Assembly: GCA_014378525.1 (NCBI GenBank)
Contig: JACMNL010000101.1
Location: forward strand, 1 to 64,000
Reading direction: 5' to 3'
Length of the DNA: 64,000 bases
Source: Bacteriovorax sp.
GTDB taxonomy: Bacteria > Bdellovibrionota > Bacteriovoracia > Bacteriovoracales > Bacteriovoracaceae
Shown in pieces: positions 18,934-27,808 of the stretch (positions within the stretch are counted from its first letter, which is position 1; each line of letters starts with the position of its first letter). The notes beneath the pieces are model-generated. The model was not told where the DNA came from. It saw only the letters and a program-made list of their open reading frames with translations, and ran no database searches. Made by a program: the position numbers and the translations under genes.

Positions 18934-19488
18934 ATGAAAAAAATTCTCTTTTTATTTTCACTTTTGACTTCATCATCGCTTCTTGCGACACCAGTGAACA
19001 TGGCCTGTGTCACTGAGTACCCGACGACGAGTTTTATTGCTATGACTGATGGAGATACAATTAATTTCCGTTTGTTTCATCACAACGGTGTTCAGTTCAT
19101 GCCGATCTGGAGCAACGTGATTACTCCCAACGACCTTCCGATGTTAAACGAGGTCGCACAGGTTCTGTCTGACCTCGGTACTGATTTAAATTTTTCAATG
19201 CCAGTAGACAGCTGCGAAGTGCAGGACGGATTTTTAATCAACTGCTTCGGCAATCAACCGGCGATCGATATCAACGGTCATAAAGTGGCGTTATGGTCAG
19301 TGTATACAAAACAGGACACTGAGACTAGTTTTGCCGGAGAGTTTTCGAATGTATGGACGAGCATGGCCATTGATGTAGACGGTAAATCATATTATTTACC
19401 AATGAAATATTCTGAATTTGAGTGTTATAAAGATTTCAATGGCAGTGGAATTAAAAAATACATCAAGTCTAAAAAATTATTCCTGTAA
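18934..19488 (+). CDS. Secreted hypothetical protein
   Basis: Signal peptide MKKILFLFSLLTSSSLLA. Confidence 0.6.
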   Translation: MKKILFLFSLLTSSSLLATPVNMACVTEYPTTSFIAMTDGDTINFRLFHHNGVQFMPIWSNVITPNDLPMLNEVAQVLSDLGTDLNFSMPVDSCEVQDGFLINCFGNQPAIDINGHKVALWSVYTKQDTETSFAGEFSNVWTSMAIDVDGKSYYLPMKYSEFECYKDFNGSGIKKYIKSKKLFL

Positions 19489-20175
19489 TGATTTTATACG
19501 CTCACTGAATTTATCAGATTTAGTGAGCGATCTTCCCATGACTAAATAATCAGAGCCAGCTTTAAAGGCATCGTCCGGGTCCATCACACGTTTCTGATCC
19601 TGAGTCTGTGCACCAGTGATTTCATCTCTAAAACGGATTCCAGGAGTAACAGATAGCAGGTGAGGGTAATTTTTTTTCAGAAGACCAACTTCATGCGGAC
19701 TTGAAACAATTCCGTCTATGCCAGATTTTGAAGCAACATCAAAGAGTCTCAAGAAAGCTTCATCTGTATTTTTAATTCCAAAAAGAGAGTCCAGGTCCTT
19801 TGCTTCCAGAGATGTTAAAAAACTCACACCGAGAAGTTTACAGTTGGGAATGCTTATTCGTGCTTCAGCTACTGCGGCCTTTAACATCGCTTCACCGCCG
19901 CTCAAATGAACAGTGAGAAAATCAATCGGAAGATTTTTAAGAGAAGAGATGGCCTTCGCCACTGTCACCGGAATATCGTGAAGTTTTAAATCCAGGAATA
20001 TTTTTTTATTATATTCACGGTGAATTTTATGAACCAGATCCGGCCCGTATTTTACAAAAAGCTCAAGCCCGATTTTTACAAAGGGAAGAGTGTTGTCTTT
20101 TTGCTTTAAGAACACATCAATCTCATCGAGACTCATCTGATCCAGGGCCACGATAATTTTATCCAGTTTTTTCAT
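19477..20175 (-). CDS. pyrF: Orotidine 5'-phosphate decarboxylase
   Basis: FVKIGLELFVKYGP, KKIFLDLKLHDIPVTV, SVTPGIRF, DDAFKAGSDYLVMGRSLTKSD. Confidence 0.92.
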   Translation of the reverse strand: MKKLDKIIVALDQMSLDEIDVFLKQKDNTLPFVKIGLELFVKYGPDLVHKIHREYNKKIFLDLKLHDIPVTVAKAISSLKNLPIDFLTVHLSGGEAMLKAAVAEARISIPNCKLLGVSFLTSLEAKDLDSLFGIKNTDEAFLRLFDVASKSGIDGIVSSPHEVGLLKKNYPHLLSVTPGIRFRDEITGAQTQDQKRVMDPDDAFKAGSDYLVMGRSLTKSDKFSERIKSLQE

Positions 20176-23100
20176 TAGTGTTTCATTTCCTGCAAAGCAA
20201 GTGGAGTGATCAGCACATCATTTGTTCCGATCAGTGCTTCAACCACTGCTTTAATATTTTCGGGTCTTGTGAAACATGGAATCGCATACTGTATGGCAGA
20301 GTTTCTAATGTGCTCTCCATCGTTTTGCGACTGTCCCTGATTTTGAGGTGTGTTGAAAACCATTTTCATATTTTCATCTTTTAGTGCTTCAAGAATGGTA
20401 AGTCCTTTTTCATCAAGCTTGTTAACCAGCTCGCAGGGAATTCCCTGCTTTTTTATGTAATCACAAGTTCCTTTAGTCGCGATGAACTGGAATCCGATTC
20501 TATGAAGGGATTTCAAGTAAGGAAGAATCATTTCTTTGGAAGAGTCAGCTAGACTCATTAGAATTTTTCCTTTCTCACCCAGACGCGGATAATTTCCCTG
20601 ATATGATTTTAGAATTGCCGATTCTTTATCGAGATCGATTCCCATCGTTTCACCAGTAGATCTCATCTTAGGGCCAAGCAGGATATTGTCCTGAATGAAT
20701 CGGTCGAACGGAAACGTTGATTGTTTTACCGCGAAGTAACCAGAGACTGGTTCTTCAATCGCTTCAATCGGGTCACCTAACATTGCGTCTGTTGCAATTT
20801 TAGGAAGTGAAATGTTGTAGGCCTTGCTCAAGAATGGAAGTGTACGCGATCCTCTCGGGTTCGCTTCGATACAATAAATTTTTCCGTCTTTAATTGCGAA
20901 CTGGAAGTTGATAGGTCCGACAATCTCCAGATGATTCGCCAGTGCGAATGAAATGGATTTTAGTTCGTCATGATTTTTTTGAGTCAATACAACCGGTGGA
21001 GTGATCATTCCCGAATCCCCTGAGTGAACTCCGGCAAATTCAATGTGCTCACACACAGTAAAACAAAAGTTTCCGAATGAGTCGCGCACTAAATCCACAT
21101 CGTATTCAATCGCGTTTTCAAGATAGTTTTCGACCTGGAAAACTGTCGTTGCATTTTGTAGCTGTTCTTTGAAAGCTTTCGGCAGCTGGTTTAAATCGTC
21201 GTGACCGTAGAAGATGTACATCGATTCTCCACCGATAACATAACTTGGGCGGATGATAACCGGAAATCCGATATCAACCATCGCATTCACTAAATTTTTG
21301 TGTCCCGAAACTTCTCTGGCCTGAGTCTGAGATAAAGATGTTTTTCTTGTGACTTCACTGAAGAGTTTTCTATCTTCCGTCAGTTCAAGAATATTCCATG
21401 TAGGTCCAAGGAAATTAATCTTGAAAAAATCGTGGCGGAAACTGCGCTCAAGGTTTTCACGCAGCTGGATTCCCGTTTGTCCCGAGAAAGAGGCGATAAC
21501 ACCAAAAGGTTTTTCGTTAATTAAAATATCGAAAAGGTCTTCCGAATAAAGCGGAGAAAGATAAAGTCTGTTTGAAGAGTCATAGTCAGTTGAAACCGTT
21601 TCAGGGTTTGAATTGATCATGATCGATTGAATGCCTTTTTCTTTTAAGCGCTCGCATGATTTTACACAAGAGTAGTCGAACTCGATTCCTTGTCCAATTC
21701 TGTTTGGCCCTGATCCTAAAATTGCTACCGATTTTCCTTTCAGTGAAAGGGACTCCGCTTCGTTTTCTTCAGCATAAGTTGAGTAGAAGTAAGGAGTCTC
21801 TGCTAGGAATTCTCCCGAACATGTATCAACTGCTTTGTAGACCGGGAAAATATTGTGCTTAAATCTGTACTCAAGAATTTCTTTCTGAGACCTGTCCATC
21901 ATGAACGCTAAATGTTTGTCAGAGAATCCCAGTTTTTTAAGTTCCCTGAAATCTTCTTTTTCCATGTTGATATCTTTATGGACATGGCCGTTCTGCGTGT
22001 TGTGCTTAAGAGTTTTTTCAGCTTCAACCAGAAGAATCATCTGGTCGATAAACCAGTGAGTGATCTTAGTGATGCTAAAAATTTCATCTTTTGTCATTCC
22101 GATTCGAAGGGCATCAAGAACTGTCAGAAGAGAAAGTTCATTCGGAGTGCGCATTCTTTCAGTGATGTACTCTCTCGTTAATTCAACCGGAGCATTTTTT
22201 AACTGCGAAAGAGATGGAACTTCCAGTCCCATTTCCAGAGCTCGAAGTGCTTTTAAGAAAGCTTCATTGAAACTTCCACCCAGGGCCAAAACTTCACCGA
22301 CAGATCTCATCTGAGGGCCGAGAGTTTGTGATGAATCCGGAAATTTATTGAAAGGGAAAATTGGAATTTTTAGCGCCACATAATCCAGTGTCGGCTCGAA
22401 AGCGACCGGTGAAGCTTTTGTAATATCATTTAAAATTTCTTTTAATGTATAGCCGATAGAAAGAAGAGCTGAAATTTTTGCAATCGGATATCCTGTTGCT
22501 TTACTCGCCAGTGCTGATGATCTTGATACACGCGGGTTCATCTCAATTACTACAATGTCATCTTCATTATCAGGGTTGATGGCGAACTGAACGTTTGCGC
22601 CACCAGCGACTACGCCCATGTGTTTGGCAATTGTCAGAGTCATAGTACGCAGCTGCTGCATGCAACGGTCACTGATTGTAAGAGCAGGAGCAACAGTGAT
22701 CGAGTCACCAGTGTGCACACCACAAGGATCGACGTTTTCAATCGAACAGATAATGACACCGTTTCTTTCACAGTCCACCATGACTTCGAGTTCGATTTCT
22801 TTCTGGCCGACGAGGGATTTTTCCATCGTCACCGGAAATTTAATATCTGAAGTGAAAACTTCTTTTAACTCAGTTGTATTCCATACCAGGGCCGCACCTT
22901 TTCCACCGAGAGCAAAATCGCGTCTGATGATAAGAGGGAACTGCACCACTTCAGTTGCCATCTTAATGGCCTCAGTTTCACTGTTAGCTGTAAAACGTTT
23001 TCCTGTCTGGTAACCAAGTTTATCAAGTTCTTTTGCAAACAGAGCTCTGTCTTCGGTCTTTTTAATTGTATCAACATTGGCCCCGAGAAGTGCTACGTTA

Positions 23101-24599
23101 TTATTTTTTAAAAAGTTTTCTTCTTCGAGTTCTACACAGAGGTTAAGTGCCGTCTGCCCGCCCATTGTCGAGAGAACTGCATCCACTTTTTCTTTCAGGA
23201 TTATTTTTTTGATCGTATCTTTTGTGATCGGCTCAATATAAGTGCGCGTGCACATTTCCGGGTCAGTCATGATGGTTGCAGGATTCGAGTTTAATAATAC
23301 AACTTCGATTCCTTCTTCTTTAAGTGACTTTAATGCCTGGGTTCCGGAGTAGTCAAACTCAGAGGCCTGGCCGATTTTAATCGGTCCTGATCCGATAAGA
23401 AGAATTTTTTTATATGGAGTTTCTTTTCTTAAACGATCAGTTAATTTATTGAACGGGAAAAGTTTTTTTGTATCAACCGGGTATTGGTTTTTGTCTTCAA
23501 GGAAAGATTTAATTTCCATGAAAAATTCGTGGGCATCATGTGGCCCAGGGTTCGCTTCCGGGTGAAACTGAACCGATTTAACAGTATGGTCTGCGCTGGC
23601 GATCCCTTCGATAGAGTCATCAAAGAGTGAAGTATGCTGGGTGAATAATTCTTTTTTTAGCGGATTTTCAATGCGCATTCTGTTGAACGATTCCGTTTCA
23701 ATCGCATAACCATGGTTCTGTGAAGTGATCACAATTTTATTAGTCGTGTGATCGATAACCGGATGGTTGGCACCACGCTGGCCGAAAGGAAGTTTAATAA
23801 TTTTAATTCCCAGAGCAAGGGCAATGAGCTGGTGGCCTAGACAGATCGCGCGCACAGGAATATTTGTTGTGAATAATTCTTTTACGACTGCAATTTCCGG
23901 AAGAAAGTTTCTTGGATCCCCCGGGCCATTTGATAAGAAAATCATTCGTGGTTTATATTTTGTAATTGTTTCGACGCTGGCATTGTGTGGAACGCTGACC
24001 ATCGGAATTTTTAGGGCCATCAACTGATCGATGATTGCCTGCTTGATTCCGTAGTTGATGACGACAATCGGATTTTCACCAGGAATATGTACAATGGCCT
24101 CTTTTTGAGAAACCAGCGGAAGGTCATCAGTTTTTAAGCGCGCATTCTGGAATTCTGATTTCGCCGGTGTTTTATCGGAGAAAGTGAGGACCGATTTATG
24201 AGAAGAAGATTTTCCACTCGTTAAGTAACGAACCAGTTTTCTGGTGTCGGCACCGGAGAAAAGCGGGACATCAATTTTTGCTAAAAAATTATTGTGAGAA
24301 AAATTCCTTGCGATCAAACATGTGGCGAAAGTTTTTTTCGACTGCATAATTCTCTCGTCATCAGCGTAGTTTCCGATGTGAGCGTTGGTGAAGATTATAT
24401 GCTGGCCTAAAAAGGAAGGGTCAGTAATAGTTTCCTGGTATCCGCTCATTCCCGTAGTGAAGGCAGCTTCTCCCCAAATTCCATTTTTTAATTCAGTGTC
24501 GGATGATTCGCGGTTAACAAAACCTTTGAAAGATGTACCGTCTTCAAAGTGAAGCCAGGCTATAGATTTTTTGAGACCTAGATTAAAACTTTTCTCCAT
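20175..24599 (-). CDS. carAB: Fused carbamoyl-phosphate synthase (CarA glutaminase + CarB synthetase)
   Basis: Single 1474-aa ORF: N-terminal CarA with FLSNGPGDPR, ICLGHQLIALALG and VQFHPEANPGP, then CarB with two ATP-grasp halves (IGSGPIKIGQASEFDYSG; LGSGPNRIGQGIEFDYSCV) and a C-terminal MGS-like domain. Confidence 0.95.
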   Translation of the reverse strand: MEKSFNLGLKKSIAWLHFEDGTSFKGFVNRESSDTELKNGIWGEAAFTTGMSGYQETITDPSFLGQHIIFTNAHIGNYADDERIMQSKKTFATCLIARNFSHNNFLAKIDVPLFSGADTRKLVRYLTSGKSSSHKSVLTFSDKTPAKSEFQNARLKTDDLPLVSQKEAIVHIPGENPIVVINYGIKQAIIDQLMALKIPMVSVPHNASVETITKYKPRMIFLSNGPGDPRNFLPEIAVVKELFTTNIPVRAICLGHQLIALALGIKIIKLPFGQRGANHPVIDHTTNKIVITSQNHGYAIETESFNRMRIENPLKKELFTQHTSLFDDSIEGIASADHTVKSVQFHPEANPGPHDAHEFFMEIKSFLEDKNQYPVDTKKLFPFNKLTDRLRKETPYKKILLIGSGPIKIGQASEFDYSGTQALKSLKEEGIEVVLLNSNPATIMTDPEMCTRTYIEPITKDTIKKIILKEKVDAVLSTMGGQTALNLCVELEEENFLKNNNVALLGANVDTIKKTEDRALFAKELDKLGYQTGKRFTANSETEAIKMATEVVQFPLIIRRDFALGGKGAALVWNTTELKEVFTSDIKFPVTMEKSLVGQKEIELEVMVDCERNGVIICSIENVDPCGVHTGDSITVAPALTISDRCMQQLRTMTLTIAKHMGVVAGGANVQFAINPDNEDDIVVIEMNPRVSRSSALASKATGYPIAKISALLSIGYTLKEILNDITKASPVAFEPTLDYVALKIPIFPFNKFPDSSQTLGPQMRSVGEVLALGGSFNEAFLKALRALEMGLEVPSLSQLKNAPVELTREYITERMRTPNELSLLTVLDALRIGMTKDEIFSITKITHWFIDQMILLVEAEKTLKHNTQNGHVHKDINMEKEDFRELKKLGFSDKHLAFMMDRSQKEILEYRFKHNIFPVYKAVDTCSGEFLAETPYFYSTYAEENEAESLSLKGKSVAILGSGPNRIGQGIEFDYSCVKSCERLKEKGIQSIMINSNPETVSTDYDSSNRLYLSPLYSEDLFDILINEKPFGVIASFSGQTGIQLRENLERSFRHDFFKINFLGPTWNILELTEDRKLFSEVTRKTSLSQTQAREVSGHKNLVNAMVDIGFPVIIRPSYVIGGESMYIFYGHDDLNQLPKAFKEQLQNATTVFQVENYLENAIEYDVDLVRDSFGNFCFTVCEHIEFAGVHSGDSGMITPPVVLTQKNHDELKSISFALANHLEIVGPINFQFAIKDGKIYCIEANPRGSRTLPFLSKAYNISLPKIATDAMLGDPIEAIEEPVSGYFAVKQSTFPFDRFIQDNILLGPKMRSTGETMGIDLDKESAILKSYQGNYPRLGEKGKILMSLADSSKEMILPYLKSLHRIGFQFIATKGTCDYIKKQGIPCELVNKLDEKGLTILEALKDENMKMVFNTPQNQGQSQNDGEHIRNSAIQYAIPCFTRPENIKAVVEALIGTNDVLITPLALQEMKH

Positions 24600-25530
24600 T
24601 CACTTTCCCAATGTTTTGATCGTTATTTAAGAGCATGGCCTCGATGATGGCCATTCTCATAGGTATAGAATTTTCAACTTGCAGGTAGCCTTTATATAAA
24701 GACGACTTGATCAGTGCCTGGTCTAGTTCCACACCAATGTTGGCAGGTCCCGGGTGCAGCACCGGAATAATTTTATTTAATTTTTTCAGACGATCTAAGC
24801 TTACACCGTTTGTTTCAAGATAATTATCGTTACTAGTTTTTCCTTCATGTCGCTCTTTTTGAATTCGTAGAAGATAAATGAAGTCACTTCTTTTAACTGT
24901 TTCATCTCTGTCTGTTAAAAGCTCAACTCCTTTGGGAAGAGTTGCTGAATCCGGAAGATATTCAAGTGGTCCGCTTAAAATAATTTTCATTCCAAACTGC
25001 GGAAGAAGTTTCATTAAAGAATGGGCCACTCGCGAGTGAATATTATCTCCGATGATTGAAATGGTTTTTCCATTCAGATCAGGACATAGTTCCGTAAGTG
25101 TATAAAGATCAAGCAGCGCCTGAGTCGGATGTTCATTTACACCGTCGCCGCCATTGACTAATTTAATGGGAAGATTTTCTTTAAATTGCGAGAGCTGGTG
25201 AGAGACACTCGACCTGAAAACACAAAGATTCACTCCCTGATAAAAAAGTGTGAGAAATGTTTCTTCTAAACTTTCGCCTTTTTTTAAGCTAGATGTCTCT
25301 GCGTTGAAATCTATATAAAGTCCACCCAGTCTTCGGATTGCTACAGCGAAAGAATGTTTTGTTCTCGTTGAGTTTTCCAGGAAAGAAGTGGCAATGATAG
25401 GTTTTGGAGTTGTATTAAAAGGAGATAGCTGTGGATTGTCTTTGAAGTGTTTAGCACGGGAGAGAAGTACGTCGATCTGGGTGAAGTTTAGATCATCGAT
25501 ACTTTCAAGTAATGAAGGAAATGAAGCCAT
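24583..25530 (-). CDS. pyrB: Aspartate carbamoyltransferase catalytic subunit
   Basis: FLENSTRTKHSF, NGGDGVNEHPTQALLDLYT, VLHPGPANIGVEL; overlaps the carAB start by 17 nt. Confidence 0.92.
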   Translation of the reverse strand: MASFPSLLESIDDLNFTQIDVLLSRAKHFKDNPQLSPFNTTPKPIIATSFLENSTRTKHSFAVAIRRLGGLYIDFNAETSSLKKGESLEETFLTLFYQGVNLCVFRSSVSHQLSQFKENLPIKLVNGGDGVNEHPTQALLDLYTLTELCPDLNGKTISIIGDNIHSRVAHSLMKLLPQFGMKIILSGPLEYLPDSATLPKGVELLTDRDETVKRSDFIYLLRIQKERHEGKTSNDNYLETNGVSLDRLKKLNKIIPVLHPGPANIGVELDQALIKSSLYKGYLQVENSIPMRMAIIEAMLLNNDQNIGKVNGEKF

Positions 25531-25642
25531 TTTCTTCCTTGTTAAGTCTTGCTATGCTTGGGATGCTTTCAGCATAAAAAGAACTCGTTTTGGATTTTTA
25601 GTAGTCTATATAAAATGTGCACCGTTTGAAAAGAACTTTATA

Positions 25643-26668
25643 ATGAAAAAGATTGACCAAAATAATCAACTACAAATCGAGTCATTATTAAATGAATGCA
25701 AAGGGAATCTTTTCGAATTTTTAGTAGCGCAAATTCTGTCGCGGCGTTTTAAAAAAGAAGATGTCTTTTTACTCAGTTTACCTCGTGATTTCAGAGGGAG
25801 ATTGCAGTTTTATGAAGAAACTATTCGTAGACATGACTCGGAACTTCTAAAGAATTTACCGCTACTGGCCCAGCACGTTTCTGAGAATCTGGAGCAGCAC
25901 GCACTTTTTAAAAATAAAACAAATCTAAGCTTTACTGTCATTGGCAAAATGGTGGCAACTAACGCCAACGAATTATGGAATGAAACAGATATAGTAGTAG
26001 TCGAAGAGCTTCCGGACGGGTCAATTAAAAAACATTTTTTAAGTCTCAAACTGACTAAAGATCACAGCTACACCAATACAAAAAGTGCAGGGATCAAAAG
26101 TTTTATTGAAAAATATTTTTCTGCTTTTGGAAAAAAAGCATCTGAATATCAGGCAAAATTAAATCTGGCAGTTGATGAATCTTTTTATATGATGGGATAT
26201 AAATTATATGGAATGATTGACCAGGATTTCAAAGGAAGCTTTGATTCGCGCTGGAGCAATGAATACACCGAACTTCCGGGTGAATTAAATCCGGAAATGA
26301 AGGAAGTTGTTCACGACAATTATTTCCGTGTGGCCCAAAAAGTGCGTGAGTATTTAGGCGAACTTCATAATACTGATACTAAAAAGTTCTATGAATCACT
26401 TCATGCTTTATGTGGTTTTGGAAATTCTGATATTATTCAGGTAAGCTGTTTTCATCAAAATGCGCTTTTAAAAGATATTCTCATCAAGACCCAAAGCGAT
26501 TTATTCGCAGGCAATCCTGATGAAATAACACTCAAGGAACTCACACCTGGTGTGGGCTCCTTTGATATAGTCTTTGAAAAATTTGTCCTGCAGATCAGGG
26601 TAAAACCGATGAATAAATTTACGACTGCTGCCTATAAAATAAACTGTTCGATAAAAATGAAAGGTTAA
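25643..26668 (+). CDS. Hypothetical protein with possible PD-(D/E)xK-like nuclease core
   Basis: ATG at 25643; ANELWNETDIVVVEELPDGSIKKHFLSLKLTKDHSYTNTKSAGIKSFIEKYF. Confidence 0.5.
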   Translation: MKKIDQNNQLQIESLLNECKGNLFEFLVAQILSRRFKKEDVFLLSLPRDFRGRLQFYEETIRRHDSELLKNLPLLAQHVSENLEQHALFKNKTNLSFTVIGKMVATNANELWNETDIVVVEELPDGSIKKHFLSLKLTKDHSYTNTKSAGIKSFIEKYFSAFGKKASEYQAKLNLAVDESFYMMGYKLYGMIDQDFKGSFDSRWSNEYTELPGELNPEMKEVVHDNYFRVAQKVREYLGELHNTDTKKFYESLHALCGFGNSDIIQVSCFHQNALLKDILIKTQSDLFAGNPDEITLKELTPGVGSFDIVFEKFVLQIRVKPMNKFTTAAYKINCSIKMKG

Positions 26669-26675
26669 ACGAATT

Positions 26676-27203
26676 ATGCATAAAGCTCTTTTTCTCGACC
26701 GCGATGGAATTTTAAATGTTGACCGCGGTTACGTTTATAAATGGGAAGACATCGTCTGGTACGAAGAAGTTTTTGAAATGATTAAAATGGCGATGGAGCG
26801 CGGCTACAAGGTCATCGTTCTGACAAACCAGTCGGGGATTCACTACAAAAAATACACAGTCGAAGATGTTGAGGCACTTCATAAAAAAATGAATGAGTTT
26901 CTGACTGCAAAAAACCTGGTGGTGAATGACTGGATTTACTGTGCGGAAATGGACAGCGAAAACCGTAAGCCTCGCCCGGGAATGCTTCTACAGGCACAGA
27001 AAAAATACGATATTGATTTAAGTAAATCTTTCATGATCGGTGATAAAGTCACTGATGTTTTTGAAACTGACGATAAGTTTAAGAGGCCAACAACTTTTTT
27101 AGTAAAAGGCGAGTATGATTTATCAAAAGCAAATCTAAAAGATAATGTCAGAATCTTTGCCAACCATAAAGACATCGTTGAAGAGTTAAAAAAAGTTTTA
27201 TGA
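26676..27203 (+). CDS. HAD-IIIA hydrolase (GmhB-like)
   Basis: ALFLDRDGILNVDRGYV, VIVLTNQSG, RKPRPGMLLQAQKKYDIDLSKSFMIGDKVTDV. Confidence 0.85.
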   Translation: MHKALFLDRDGILNVDRGYVYKWEDIVWYEEVFEMIKMAMERGYKVIVLTNQSGIHYKKYTVEDVEALHKKMNEFLTAKNLVVNDWIYCAEMDSENRKPRPGMLLQAQKKYDIDLSKSFMIGDKVTDVFETDDKFKRPTTFLVKGEYDLSKANLKDNVRIFANHKDIVEELKKVL

Positions 27204-27685
27204 TTGGCGAAGAAATAATCGATATTCATTTCACGTTAAATTTTCCGGCGAAAATAATATTCGATTTTATTATTCAGGCGAAAAACATGCCTTTATTCAA
27301 CGGATTTTTACTTATCCCCGGCATCAAATATGTTGATAGCAGTGACAGCATAAGAAAAGTCGGTACACTTGATAAAATCACCAATACAGACGGCAGTTCC
27401 CACGAGTCTACAACGGATGTACTGGAGCCGGGAAAACGTTATGCTTTATCTTTAAGAAATGTACAGATGACTGGATTTAAGAAAAAACTTGCGAATCCCA
27501 TTGTAGGTTTTCGCGAAGACTGGATTTTTTCAGAGAATGCTGATCACTCGACAACTATCGACAGATCACTGGTGATCATTTATAAAAAAGGATTTTTCAA
27601 CTCACTTTTTATCACTTTTTTTGTACGTCCCCAAATGCTGTTTTCCCTCTTAAAACACCACCAGAACCTGCTTAAAAACCTGTAG
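27200..27685 (+). CDS. SRPBCC-family (START/Bet v1-like) protein
   Basis: Size and fold pattern (IDIHFTLNFPAKIIFDFIIQAKNMPLF...DEP-like ending); ATGA overlap with the HAD gene. Confidence 0.55.
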   Translation: MIGEEIIDIHFTLNFPAKIIFDFIIQAKNMPLFNGFLLIPGIKYVDSSDSIRKVGTLDKITNTDGSSHESTTDVLEPGKRYALSLRNVQMTGFKKKLANPIVGFREDWIFSENADHSTTIDRSLVIIYKKGFFNSLFITFFVRPQMLFSLLKHHQNLLKNL

Positions 27686-27808
27686 TGCTTATGAACTTAC
27701 TGTCTAAACTTTAGACGGCCCCCCATCCTTAAGACTTTGTTATCAATTGCCTTCCACATGGCATCTACCATGCAAATACTCTCTTGATTAAATATCTATG
27801 GAGAACTT

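Noticed and set aside
20178-24027. Numerous plus-strand ORFs of 60-131 aa inside carAB (e.g. 22618-23013)
   Set aside because: Antisense shadow ORFs of a well-conserved coding sequence; no start signals or recognisable families.
25388-25642. N-terminal extension of the ORF starting at 25388
   Set aside because: Overlaps pyrB antisense; ATG at 25643 gives a sensible start.
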